From Halobacteriales archaeon (GTDB taxonomy: Archaea; Halobacteriota; Halobacteria; Halobacteriales; SKSH01), in the NCBI GenBank assembly GCA_007118075.1, contig SKSH01000136.1, forward strand, positions 1 to 15,236: DNA of 15,236 bases, given 5' to 3'. Both the position numbers and the translations under genes were made by a program. How positions within the stretch are numbered: position 1 is the stretch's first letter; every line of letters begins with the position of its first letter. Positions 1 through 8,743 of the stretch are shown here, one piece after another. A model generated the notes under the pieces. It made no database searches. It was not told where the DNA came from and saw only the letters and a program-made list of their open reading frames with translations.

Positions 1-1
1 A

Positions 2-2221
2 CACGAGTATGTCACGATGAAACCGGAGTACTGGGGATTGACCCAACGCTCGTTCATCGAGATGGCCGACCACGGTTATGTCTATCAGGATGAACATCCG
101 GTCAACTGGTGTCCTCGCTGTCAGACTGCCATCGCTGATGCCGAGGTCGAGGCTGAGAACCGAACTGGTACCCTCCACACCATCACCTTCAGCGGCGTCG
201 ATGGCGAGAGTATCGAGATCGCCACGACCCGACCTGAGTTGCTCCCGGCGTGTGTGGCGGTGGCAGTCCATCCAGATGATGCTGACCACGCAGATCTCGT
301 CGGCGAGACGGTGCAGGTCCCGATCTTCGGCCAGGAGATCGAGGTGATTGAGGATGCTGAGGTCGATACCGACTTCGGTACTGGCGCAGTCATGATCTGC
401 ACCTTCGGTGATAAACAGGACGTCACCTGGTGGGCGTCATATGATCTCGACCTCCGGGTTGCCTTGACCGAGGATGGGAGACTCTCATCGATAGCGGGTG
501 ACTTTGAGGGGCTCACCGTCGAGGAGGCAAAGGAGGCGATCGCCAACGCGCTCGATGCTGAGGGATTTCTCCTCGAGACCGAGCCGGTCGAGCAGTCTGT
601 GGGTACCTGCTGGCGGTGTGATACCCCGATCGAGATCCTCTCCACCGAACAATGGTTCGTCAAGGTGGACAAGGAGGAGATCCTCGAGTATGGCGAACAG
701 GTGGAATGGATCCCCGATTACATGCGCAGTCGGTTCGAGGACTGGACGACCGGCATGGACTGGGATTGGGTCATCTCCCGCCAGCGTGTCTTCGCCACCC
801 CGATTCCGGCTTGGGAGTGTGCTGCCTGTGGGCACACCGAGCTGGCCACGATCGAGGAGGTCCCGATCGAGCCGACTGAGCATGATCCGGCGATCGGTAC
901 CTGCCCATCCTGTGACCGCACCGAGTGGATCGGCGAGACGGATGTCATGGATACCTGGATGGATTCATCTATCTCAGCGCTGTACATGGGTGGCTGGCCA
1001 GATGAGCCGTTCGAGCCCGTCCAGCTCCGCGAACAGGGACATGACATCATCCGGACCTGGGCCTTTTACACCGTCTTGCGGACCGCGGCGATCGAGGGTG
1101 ACATCCCATGGGAGCAGGCACTGATCAATGGCATCGTCCTCGGTGACGATGGACATGCCATGTCGAAGTCACGAAACAACTTCGTCCAGCCCGAGGAGGT
1201 CGTTGCAGAACACGGTGCGGATGCCTTCAGACAGGCGATGGCAATCGCTGGACGACCGGGTGCCGACGTACAGTTCCAGTGGAAGGAGGCCACGGCCGCG
1301 TCACGGTTTCAGACGAAGCTTTGGAACATCAGCCGATTCGCACTGACTCATTTCGATGAGGACACTGCGACGATTAGCGACCCTGCACACCGGGATGTCG
1401 ATGCCTGGATCCTCGAACGGGCGGCAGATACGGCTGAATCGGTCAGAGCGGATATGGAGTCATATCGGTATGATCGGGCCCTGCGACATATCCGGGAGTT
1501 CGCCTGGGAGGACCTCGCCGACGAGTACGTCGAACTCTGTAAAGGTCGGCTCTACAGCGGGCGACCGGGAGAGCGTGATGCCGCCAGACACGCCCTGTAT
1601 GAGGCGCTCTCGGCGACCATCCGCATGCTCGCACCGATCGCACCGTTCGTGACCGAAGAGCTCTGGTCGCATCTTCCGGGGACCGACGGGAGTGTCCATG
1701 AGGCAGCATGGCCGACGGTCGACGATCCACTCTCTGGATCCTCCGAGGATGGAGCGGTCGCAGTGGCGATTGCCGCCGCGGTCCGTGCCTGGAAGTCTGA
1801 TGCTGGCCTGGCCCTCAATGCCCCGCTAGCCAAGGTCGAGTTCTATCCCGAGATCGACCTCGAAGCCAGTCTCGATACCTATGATCTCAGTGATACGATT
1901 AGCGCACCGGTCTACGAGCGTGCGGGGATCCCCTCGGTCGATCGGGTCCCGGTCGGGGTCGATATCGATCACAGTCAGCTGGGCCCAGCGTTCAGAGCGC
2001 AGGCCGGTTCGGTCATCGCCGCGCTTGAGGCGACCGATCCAGTCGAGATCGAAGCATCCCTCGCCTCATCGGATTCGGTTGAGGTCGAGGCCGATGGTGA
2101 ACTCGTTTCCGTCGGTGGTTCGATGCTCGATGTGGTCGTCGAGCATCAGGCTGGCGACGGCGATCGAGTCGAGGTGGTCGAGAGCGAGGTCGGAACGTTG
2201 TTGATCTTCCCAGACGAGTGA
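2..2221 (+). CDS. valS: Valyl-tRNA synthetase, 5'-truncated by the window edge
   Basis: Class I aminoacyl-tRNA synthetase that charges tRNA-Val in the cytoplasm and edits mis-activated threonine. The reading frame is open from base 2, five codons before the first in-frame ATG at 17, and that ATG lies inside the conserved EYVTMKPEYWGLTQ stretch. The gene therefore continues to the left, and the HIGH-motif N-terminus (roughly 140 residues) is missing. Numbering from the ATG at 17: a Cys pair C32/C35; the CP1 editing domain about 45-215 with ATTRPEL at 69-75; Cys pairs C198/C201, C268/C271 and C296/C299, consistent with archaeal zinc knuckles; DTWMDSS at 312-318; the KMSKS loop as AMSKS at 381-385; then the anticodon-binding helical domain and an acidic C-terminal tail. 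The stop is TGA. It ends 18 bases from the stop of the convergent CopD-like gene. No frameshift is visible. Confidence 0.97.
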   Translation, partial: HEYVTMKPEYWGLTQRSFIEMADHGYVYQDEHPVNWCPRCQTAIADAEVEAENRTGTLHTITFSGVDGESIEIATTRPELLPACVAVAVHPDDADHADLVGETVQVPIFGQEIEVIEDAEVDTDFGTGAVMICTFGDKQDVTWWASYDLDLRVALTEDGRLSSIAGDFEGLTVEEAKEAIANALDAEGFLLETEPVEQSVGTCWRCDTPIEILSTEQWFVKVDKEEILEYGEQVEWIPDYMRSRFEDWTTGMDWDWVISRQRVFATPIPAWECAACGHTELATIEEVPIEPTEHDPAIGTCPSCDRTEWIGETDVMDTWMDSSISALYMGGWPDEPFEPVQLREQGHDIIRTWAFYTVLRTAAIEGDIPWEQALINGIVLGDDGHAMSKSRNNFVQPEEVVAEHGADAFRQAMAIAGRPGADVQFQWKEATAASRFQTKLWNISRFALTHFDEDTATISDPAHRDVDAWILERAADTAESVRADMESYRYDRALRHIREFAWEDLADEYVELCKGRLYSGRPGERDAARHALYEALSATIRMLAPIAPFVTEELWSHLPGTDGSVHEAAWPTVDDPLSGSSEDGAVAVAIAAAVRAWKSDAGLALNAPLAKVEFYPEIDLEASLDTYDLSDTISAPVYERAGIPSVDRVPVGVDIDHSQLGPAFRAQAGSVIAALEATDPVEIEASLASSDSVEVEADGELVSVGGSMLDVVVEHQAGDGDRVEVVESEVGTLLIFPDE

Positions 2222-2239
2222 CTCTCTCCCTTGGGTTGC

Positions 2240-2695
2240 TCAGACGAATCCGGTGGTCAACGCGGCACCGACTGCGAACAAGAGGACTCCGATGACTGTT
2301 GCGACATAGAACCATTTCAGCCCATCTCGAGCCGGATCGCGAAGCAGGTTGGCATCGAGACCTGAGTTGATCCGTTTGGTCGATATTTCGATGATGACGA
2401 TCAGGGCAAACCAGAGGAGGAGCATGACCACCACGGCTATCCCCCGATTTGTTTCGAGAAGCTGATCAAGCTCGAAGTATCCCCCAGTCCCCATCAGATG
2501 TGATCCGGAGACAAGCATCAACAGGGCACTGAGGCGCGAGATTCGCACCAGCGTCTTGAGGGTAGCGGCTAACGGGGCTGAATCGAGCTCACCATCTCGT
2601 GCCAGTGGGAGTATCGCCAGTGTCACGAAGGCAACGGCACCAACCCAGATGGCACCGAAGACCAGGTGGATCGCGACCATCACGGTGTCGATCAT
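2240..2695 (-). CDS. CopD-like four-helix integral membrane protein
   Basis: A 151-residue hydrophobic protein with four predicted membrane helices at about 4-30, 52-70, 85-104 and 128-149. The first carries the HxxxxxxWxG pattern (H10, W17, G19) typical of CopD and related haem- or copper-linked membrane proteins. A second histidine (H66) lies in helix 2. Short haloarchaeal proteins of this type are usually annotated as CopD-domain or 'transporter' proteins without a tested role. I assign the fold class but not a substrate. The start is ATG at 2695 with only a weak GGTG upstream. It begins 42 bases after the stop of the flavoprotein gene on the same strand, so the two may share a transcript, and it ends tail-to-tail with valS. 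The stop is TGA. Confidence 0.85.
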   Translation of the reverse strand: MIDTVMVAIHLVFGAIWVGAVAFVTLAILPLARDGELDSAPLAATLKTLVRISRLSALLMLVSGSHLMGTGGYFELDQLLETNRGIAVVVMLLLWFALIVIIEISTKRINSGLDANLLRDPARDGLKWFYVATVIGVLLFAVGAALTTGFV

Positions 2696-2737
2696 GATAC
2701 ACCCGGCGGTGCTCAGTCGATGGGCTTCAAGCTGTCG

Positions 2738-4156
2738 TCACCGATTTTCGATCGTCGCCTTCGTCTCCCTGAGCAATCCGTCGAGGAGTTCCGGGGTGGT
2801 CGGATGATACGCCCGATCGGGGATCTCCTCGACCGTAAGACCGGTCTCGATCATGACCTGAGCGAGCTTGGCGAACACGTCTGCATGGTGGTGCAACCCG
2901 AGGTAACCGAGGATCTGCCCTGAGTAAGCATCGACGACCAGTTTCGCCAACCCCAATGGAACGGCTTTCACCTTGAAGACCCCATCATCGCTTGCTTGAC
3001 GGGTAGCCGTCACCACGTCGAAACCTGCCGCTTTGGCGCTCGATTCTGAGTGGCCGACCCTGGCGAAGGGATAGACACTGAGGCCGGAGAAGACGATCCG
3101 GTGGATGATCGGCTCATACGGCGCTGTCGATGCACCATTCGCGGTGGCGACGATGTTCTCGGCGGCGTGATACCCCTCCTCCTTGGCGATGTGTAAGATT
3201 GGCTCACGGCCGTTGGCGTCACCGACGACGAAGATCCGAGGGTTGTCGGCGGTGGCCATGGTATCGGTCACCCATCCAGCACGGTCCTCAAGTCCGGCGG
3301 CTTCGAGTGACAATCCATCGAGATTGGGGGTCCGGCCAGCGAAGACGTACAGCTGCTCCCCCGCGGTAACACCAGTCTCACCGGTCTGATCACGATAGGT
3401 GACCTCGACACCGTCTTCGGTGGTATCAATCCGATCAGCTGACGCTCCGGTGATCAGCTCGATACCGAACTCATCCTCATACAGCGACTTCACCGCCGAT
3501 CCGAAGGCCGGATCGACCGCCGAGAGTGGTCGGTCGTTACGATCGATAACCGTGAGGTCGACATCACCCACCTCTGCCAACTATGGGGCGAGCTCCATGC
3601 CGATGAATCCGAACCCGATGATCACCCCGCTGGCTGGAAACGTCGTCGCATCGAGGACCTCAGCACTGGTGTGCACCTCGACGTCATCGATACCGGGCAC
3701 CGGTGGGATGGTCGGATTCGATCCGGTGGCGATGATGGCATAATCAATTTCGAGGTGTTCATCACCCACCGAGATGGTGGACGCGTCGACGAACCGTCCA
3801 TGTTCGGGATAGAAGGTCACCTCGGGTCGATCGGCCATCGCCTCGATCCCGGCCTTGCGATGTTCGACGAAAGATGCAACATGGGTGTCTTTCTGAGTCA
3901 CCGTTCGATCAACATCGACCATCGGGGCTTGCCCAAGGCGATCATCGTGTCGAACTTGGAACCGATGGCCGCCAGCCGAGAGGAGGTCCTTCGATGGCAT
4001 GCATCCTCGGAGGATGCAAAGTCCACCGGGTTCACCTCCGTCGATGAGTGACAGCGTCAGGGTATCAAGCCGACCCTCATCAAGGGCCGCAAGTAGCCCC
4101 TCTGCAGCTGCCACCCCGGCACTCCCGTATGCACCTAACACCGCGACATGCACCAT
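2738..4156 (-). pseudogene. Dihydrolipoamide-dehydrogenase-family flavoprotein with one in-frame amber stop
   Basis: Two abutting open frames (4156-3581 and 3580-2738) lie in the same frame and together make one 472-codon pyridine nucleotide-disulfide oxidoreductase. The only interruption is a TAG at 3583-3581 (codon 192). Before it: an N-terminal FAD-binding segment reading GAYGSAG (7-13) in place of the canonical GxGxxG, the redox-active disulfide as CILRGC (C47, C52) followed by MPSK, ATGSNP at 143-148, and an NAD-binding GFGFIG at 181-186. After it: the second FAD motif VFVVGD-like (IFVVGDANG), and the dimerisation domain ending in HPTTPE, where the His near residue 451 corresponds to the catalytic His of lipoamide dehydrogenases. 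All expected parts are present, so this is either a very recent pseudogene, a base-call error, or a recoded codon. The first frame alone would lack the dimer interface. The substrate is unknown; homologues are usually annotated as lipoamide or NAD(P)/FAD-dependent oxidoreductases. It starts 55 bases after mutL and precedes the CopD-like gene. Confidence 0.88.
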
Positions 4157-4211
4157 ACCAGCGGTTACCTTCGGCTGGGCTTGGATGTTCGGTTACGGGC
4201 TGCTCACCTAC

Positions 4212-6086
4212 TCAGTCGTGATCCCACTGGCGACAGGGCATTGCACCGGGGTAATCACGCTCGAAGCGTTGATCGAGCTCCTCACCGCGCAACTCGATCA
4301 TCGTCGGGCGGCCATGTGGACAGGTCCATGGAGAATCACACGAATCGAGGTCATCGAGCAAGCCGAGCATCGTCCCCTCCGTGAGCGGTTCGTTCGCCGT
4401 GATCGATGGGTGACACGCGAGGTCAGCGAGCATGGGATCGGCTGCGGTGACGATCGAGCGGTTGACGTCACCATCGGCGATCGATCGCAACAGCCGTTGT
4501 AGTGCTTCGGTGAGCACCTCCGGTGGGAGCGTCCGTCCCATCACCGCGGGGACGGTGGCGAGTCGGGCGGTCTCCCCGACGAGGCCACGGATCTCGAAGC
4601 CGACCGCTGCCACCGCATCTCGCCGTTCGATGAGGATCTCACGTTCGTCGGTGGTCAATGGCACCTCGATTGGCGTCGCCAGTGTCTGTCGGTGGGTTTC
4701 CGTGCTGACTGCCGCCTTGAGACGTTCGTAGTTGATTCGCTCATCTGCGGCATGCTGGTCAATGAGAACGAGTCCATCCCCCGTCTCAGCGACGATATAG
4801 GCGTCCAGAGCCTGCCCGATCACCCGAAGCAGGGGTAGCCGCTCGTATCGCCGGTCGTCGACCTCTCGAGGGGTCCCTGGAAGTGTAGCTTGCTCACCGC
4901 TACTCGAGACCGCCCCGAGGTCGATTGCTGGCCGTGGACCACTGCTGGTGGTTTCACCGGACGAACCCATTCGTGGCGGGGCGGTGGGCAGGCTAGCAGC
5001 CTCGTTGAGGGTGTTGATGACCGCTGCCTGGATGGCGGTATCGACCACATCTGGATTATCGAAATGGATCTCATGCTTGCGTGGATGGACGTTGACATCC
5101 ACCGTCGAAGGGGCTACCTCGACCCAGCATACGACGAAGGGGTACCGATCGGGCCCGAGTCGATCCCCATACGCAGCGACGATCGACCGTCTGAGCGGTC
5201 CGGCTATCACTGGCCGGTCGTTGACGATGGTGGTCATGTACTCAGGGCTCGACCGGGTGGTCTCCGGGTCGCTGATGAGTCCATCGATGCTGACGATCCC
5301 ATCCGGCAGGGCATCCGGTTCGACGATATCGAGCATCGCCTCGGCGATGGATCGGCCATGGACCGAAGCGATTGCATCTCGACGGTCACCGGTTCCCTCC
5401 GTGGCGAAGCGTTCGCTCCCATGGATCCGAAGTGAGATGGCCACCCCGGGATTGGCGAGAGCCAGGTGGCCGACAACCCGTCTCACATGGCTTCGTTCGG
5501 TGACCGGCGCGTCGAGGAACTTCCGTCTGGCTGGGACGGGGTCGAACAACCGATCGACGGTGACGCGTGTTCCTGGAGGGACCCCTGCTGCACGCTCTTC
5601 GACGACCGTTCCACCATCGATGCGGAGCAGGGCACCAGCGGTCGCGTCGGGTGGTCTCGATTCGATGGTCAACTGGCTCACCTGGCCGATGGCATGGAGC
5701 GCTTCACCCCGGAATCCAAGCGAGCCTGGACCGCGTTCGAGGTCATCGAGTGTGGAGATCTTGCTGGTGGTATGCGGTTCGACCGCCAGGCGTAATTCAT
5801 CAGGTTGGATCCCATGCCCATCATCCTCGATGACGATCCGCTCGGTGGCTGACTCACCCTCGACGGTGATGCGTATCCGAGATGAACCGGCATCGATGCT
5901 GTTCTCGAGTAACTCCTTCACGACCGATGCCGGTCGTTCAACGACCTCACCGGCGGCGATACGTTGGATGGTCTGGTCGTCGAGCTGTCGGATGTGACTC
6001 GATGGCCGGTCCGCCGTCACCCCACCCTCTTCCATGGTTGACGACCGGTTGCCCTGGCCATCAATCCCCTGGTCATCATCCATCAT
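4212..6086 (-). CDS. mutL: DNA mismatch repair protein MutL with endonuclease motif
   Basis: A GHKL ATPase that couples MutS mismatch recognition to strand incision. I choose the ATG at 6086 (624 residues). It overlaps the mutS stop by 11 bases and has GGAGGG nine bases upstream. An upstream extension to 6119 lies wholly inside mutS. In this numbering: ENSIDAG at 61-67 and DDGHGI at 88-93 (ATP and magnesium binding), GSLGFRGEAL at 121-130 (ATP lid), the transducer domain to about 350 with VDVNVHPRK, a low-complexity Ser/Gly/Pro linker about 370-410, then the C-terminal dimerisation and nuclease domain. The metal-binding motif DQHA(X)2E(X)4E is present at 443-454, with ACHPSI about 557-562 and CPHGRP at 589-594. 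This is the nicking PMS2-type MutL, not the nuclease-less E. coli type. It is probably co-translated with mutS. Confidence 0.97.
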   Translation of the reverse strand: MMDDDQGIDGQGNRSSTMEEGGVTADRPSSHIRQLDDQTIQRIAAGEVVERPASVVKELLENSIDAGSSRIRITVEGESATERIVIEDDGHGIQPDELRLAVEPHTTSKISTLDDLERGPGSLGFRGEALHAIGQVSQLTIESRPPDATAGALLRIDGGTVVEERAAGVPPGTRVTVDRLFDPVPARRKFLDAPVTERSHVRRVVGHLALANPGVAISLRIHGSERFATEGTGDRRDAIASVHGRSIAEAMLDIVEPDALPDGIVSIDGLISDPETTRSSPEYMTTIVNDRPVIAGPLRRSIVAAYGDRLGPDRYPFVVCWVEVAPSTVDVNVHPRKHEIHFDNPDVVDTAIQAAVINTLNEAASLPTAPPRMGSSGETTSSGPRPAIDLGAVSSSGEQATLPGTPREVDDRRYERLPLLRVIGQALDAYIVAETGDGLVLIDQHAADERINYERLKAAVSTETHRQTLATPIEVPLTTDEREILIERRDAVAAVGFEIRGLVGETARLATVPAVMGRTLPPEVLTEALQRLLRSIADGDVNRSIVTAADPMLADLACHPSITANEPLTEGTMLGLLDDLDSCDSPWTCPHGRPTMIELRGEELDQRFERDYPGAMPCRQWDHD

Positions 6087-8682
6087 GCAACTGATCCCTC
6101 CATTGTCGGACCGAGTCAACGACCTCCAGCGGTGTCATCGATTCGAGATCGATCGATTCGATCGCAGATAGCACCGCTTCTATCGCTGCATCCAGCTCGG
6201 GAGATTCCGGCTGCTCATCGACGGCCCGGATGACCTCTTGCTCGAGATCGAACACCACTTGTGTCGCCTCAGCCGGATGCCCACGTGCCTCGATCGGTTT
6301 GTCCTCACGAAGCCGCTTGAGCACTCCTGTGGCCCGATCTACGACCGGTAATGGGACGCCAGCGAGATCTGCGACATGAATCCCATAACTCCGGTCGGTC
6401 GCGCCCGGTTTCACGGTGCGAAGGAAGACCACATCGTCCTCACTATCATCGACCGCGACGTGATAGTTTGCGACGCCATCGAGGTAGTTTGCAAGGGCTG
6501 TCAGCTCGTGATAATGGGTCGCGAAGAGGGTCCTGGCGCCCACCTCGTTGTGTAGGTACTCGGTGGTGGCCCAGGCGATCGATATGCCGTCAAAGGTGGA
6601 GGTCCCCCGTCCCACCTCATCGAGGATGACGAGGGATTGATCGGTTGCTCGGTGGAGGATCCTCGCGAGCTCTTGCATCTCGACCATGAACGTCGAACGC
6701 CCTTGCGCAAGCTCATCCAGGGCACCGACGCGTGTGTAGATCCCGTCGACCGGGGCAATCGCCGCCCGATCCGCAGGGACGTACGCTCCGATCTGTGCCA
6801 GGAGGGTGATGAGGGCGACCTGTCGCAGGTACGTTGACTTACCGCTCATGTTCGGGCCGGTCACGAGAAGTTGCCGATGGGTCTGATCGAACCGGATGTC
6901 GTTTGGGACGAAACGGACCTCCTGTTCGACGACAGGATGTCGTCCACGATCGATTTCGATGACACCATCTGACCGAAACGATGGTCGGACCCAATCGTTT
7001 CTGGCTGCGTGAGTCGCGAGTGAGATGTAGACATCGAGCGTGCCGATGACCCCAGCCACGGTACGGATCGCGTGCACCGATGCACGAACCGTGTCGAGCA
7101 GCTCCTCGAATGCAGCACGCTCCAGTGCCCCACGGCGTTCATCGAGTTCGAAAAATCGCCGCTCGTTCTCTGCGAGCTCGTCCGTGCGGTATCTGATTCC
7201 AGCGGCAACTGCCTTGATCCGTTCATACTCCGGTGGCCGACGATCGGCCGCTCTTTCAGGAATCTGGATGTAGTATCCGTCGGTTCGATTACTGTCGACG
7301 ACGACCGTATCGAACCCATGTCGATCCGCCTCCTGATCCGCAAGTGAATCGAACCAATCTCGCAACTGCTCATGTTCGGCGAAGAGCGCATCCAGATCGT
7401 CGTCCCAACCTCGGCGGATGATCCCACCGTCCCTCGAGCTCGTGGGTGGGTCATCGACGAGGGCTTCTTTGAGTTCGGTTTCGAGGTCACCGATCGCGCC
7501 GGCTGGTAACCTACCCAGTAGGGTCGAGACGGCAGATTCACGAAGTTCATCGTGACCGTCGATAAGGCTCTTGAGCGGTGGCACCACTGCAATGGTGTCG
7601 CGGATCATCGCCAACTCCCTTGGCGAGGCACTTCCATGGGCACATCTGGTTGCTAGCCGATCAAGATCGTATGTCCCATCGAGTGCCTCAGCAAGGGCCT
7701 CCCGTGCCATCGGTGCCGAGACGAGCGAGCCGACCGCATCGAGTCGATCCTCGAGTCGCCCGACATCCCGTGTCGGTCGCCTGATCCAATCTCGCAATGT
7801 CCGAGCACCGCAGGGGGTGACGGTGTGGTCGATCGTCCCAAGCAGTGACCCCGTCGTGTCGCCACGGAAGGTCTCGGTCAGCTCCAGGTTTCGCTGTGTT
7901 GTGGCATCGAGCGAGACCGCATCGTCTGCTCGATACCGTTGTAATCTCGTGAGGGTGGCAAGCAATGAGGGGTCGGTCGCCTCGAGGTAGGCGAGGGCAG
8001 CCCCGACCGCATTGGTGGTTACAAGTTCGAGGTCCAGCGCGTCGATGATACCCTCGCCGAAGTGTTCGGTGATACGCTCGGTCGAACGCCGGTGTTCAAA
8101 ATACTCAGCCTCGGCGGTGGTTACCGGTACCCCGAGGTGCTGTTCAAGGTCTGCGGCATCATCGATCGATGGCGAGACCACCACCTCGGCCAGTTCGAGC
8201 CCCCCGAGCACCTCGAGGAGTGCGTCAATATCCTCAGCGGCGTGAGGTCGATCGGCGTACCACGTGCCGGATGAGACATCCACGAGCGCGAGTCCGACGG
8301 TCGCTCCCTCGAGCTCGACGACAGCGAGGTATCCGGTGGTCGTGTTGTCACGATCGATGCTAGTCCCTGGAGTGACGATCCGATCGACGGCGCGTTTGTG
8401 ACCATTCCCATCCTCGCGTTGAGTGGCGATGGCAACGCGAAACCCACGTTCGACGAGCGCGTTTGCATAGCGTTCGATCTCGGAGACGGGCACGCCTGCC
8501 ATCGGGAATCGATCACCGCCAGATGGCTTGGTCGAGAGCTTCAGATCCAGCTGCTCATGGACCATCTCGGCATCAGCGCCAAAGAACTCGAAGAAATCTC
8601 CCACCTGCATCGCCAGTAGGTCGGCTTCGGTATCGGTGCGGATGGCCTGGTACTCGGCAACGATACCGCCCTCGGCTCCCAT
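6076..8682 (-). CDS. mutS: DNA mismatch recognition ATPase MutS
   Basis: Binds base mismatches and small loops and recruits MutL. I place the start at the ATG at 8682 (868 residues) because a TATA-like box 25-31 bases upstream suggests a leaderless message; a GTG at 8703 would add seven residues that look non-native. From the ATG: the mismatch-binding Phe-x-Glu in GDFFE at 28-32, a connector domain, the lever and clamp region about 250-530 with CGARTLRDWIRRP, Walker A GPNMSGKS at 608-616 (Lys615), Walker B ILDE with D688/E689, the signature GRGTSTFDG just after, and FATHYHEL. Both MutS1 hallmarks, the F-x-E wedge and the ATPase, are intact, so it is not a MutS2/MutS5-type paralogue. The stop is TGA, overlapping mutL by 11 bases. 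thiDN lies 61 bases upstream on the same strand. Confidence 0.97.
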   Translation of the reverse strand: MGAEGGIVAEYQAIRTDTEADLLAMQVGDFFEFFGADAEMVHEQLDLKLSTKPSGGDRFPMAGVPVSEIERYANALVERGFRVAIATQREDGNGHKRAVDRIVTPGTSIDRDNTTTGYLAVVELEGATVGLALVDVSSGTWYADRPHAAEDIDALLEVLGGLELAEVVVSPSIDDAADLEQHLGVPVTTAEAEYFEHRRSTERITEHFGEGIIDALDLELVTTNAVGAALAYLEATDPSLLATLTRLQRYRADDAVSLDATTQRNLELTETFRGDTTGSLLGTIDHTVTPCGARTLRDWIRRPTRDVGRLEDRLDAVGSLVSAPMAREALAEALDGTYDLDRLATRCAHGSASPRELAMIRDTIAVVPPLKSLIDGHDELRESAVSTLLGRLPAGAIGDLETELKEALVDDPPTSSRDGGIIRRGWDDDLDALFAEHEQLRDWFDSLADQEADRHGFDTVVVDSNRTDGYYIQIPERAADRRPPEYERIKAVAAGIRYRTDELAENERRFFELDERRGALERAAFEELLDTVRASVHAIRTVAGVIGTLDVYISLATHAARNDWVRPSFRSDGVIEIDRGRHPVVEQEVRFVPNDIRFDQTHRQLLVTGPNMSGKSTYLRQVALITLLAQIGAYVPADRAAIAPVDGIYTRVGALDELAQGRSTFMVEMQELARILHRATDQSLVILDEVGRGTSTFDGISIAWATTEYLHNEVGARTLFATHYHELTALANYLDGVANYHVAVDDSEDDVVFLRTVKPGATDRSYGIHVADLAGVPLPVVDRATGVLKRLREDKPIEARGHPAEATQVVFDLEQEVIRAVDEQPESPELDAAIEAVLSAIESIDLESMTPLEVVDSVRQWRDQLHDG
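6096..6101 (-). promoter_or_regulatory. Shine-Dalgarno sequence of mutL inside the 3' end of mutS
   Basis: GGAGGG on the minus strand, nine bases before the ATG at 6086. It decides between several in-frame starts for mutL (6119, 6086, 6083, 6035) and points to coupled translation with mutS, whose stop lies at 6078-6076. Confidence 0.75.
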
Positions 8683-8685
8683 GCT

Positions 8686-8705
8686 GTGTGAGGCAACCCC
8701 CACAC
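8686..8705 (-). promoter_or_regulatory. Inverted repeat between mutS TATA box and start codon
   Basis: On the minus strand GTGTGGGG, a four-base GTTG loop, then CCTCACAC: an eight-pair stem with one G-T mismatch. It fills the space between the TATA-like box (8713-8707) and the mutS ATG (8682). As DNA it sits where an archaeal repressor would block polymerase. As RNA it could also be a 3' hairpin for a thiDN transcript, though no T-tract follows it. Confidence 0.5.
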
Positions 8706-8706
8706 C

Positions 8707-8713
8707 TGTAAAA
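8707..8713 (-). promoter_or_regulatory. Putative TATA box of mutS
   Basis: TTTTACA on the minus strand, centred about 28 bases before the mutS ATG at 8682. This is the spacing expected for a haloarchaeal TATA box driving a leaderless or near-leaderless transcript. The upstream BRE element is weak, so confidence is limited. Confidence 0.45.
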
Positions 8714-8743
8714 CGATATGGAATCTCTGCTGACAGTTCTATC

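Noticed and set aside
2222..2239. Terminator between convergent valS and the CopD-like gene
   Set aside because: The 18 bases contain no clear inverted repeat or T-tract for either strand.
3581..3583. Pyrrolysine codon in the flavoprotein
   Set aside because: The site is not in a methylamine methyltransferase context, no pyl gene is in view, and TAG serves as the normal stop of nfo. It is kept only as an alternative to test.
4948..5997. 349-codon open frame on the plus strand inside mutL
   Set aside because: It is antisense to a fully conserved mutL, is Ser/Arg-rich with no recognisable domain, and reflects the codon bias of the opposite strand.
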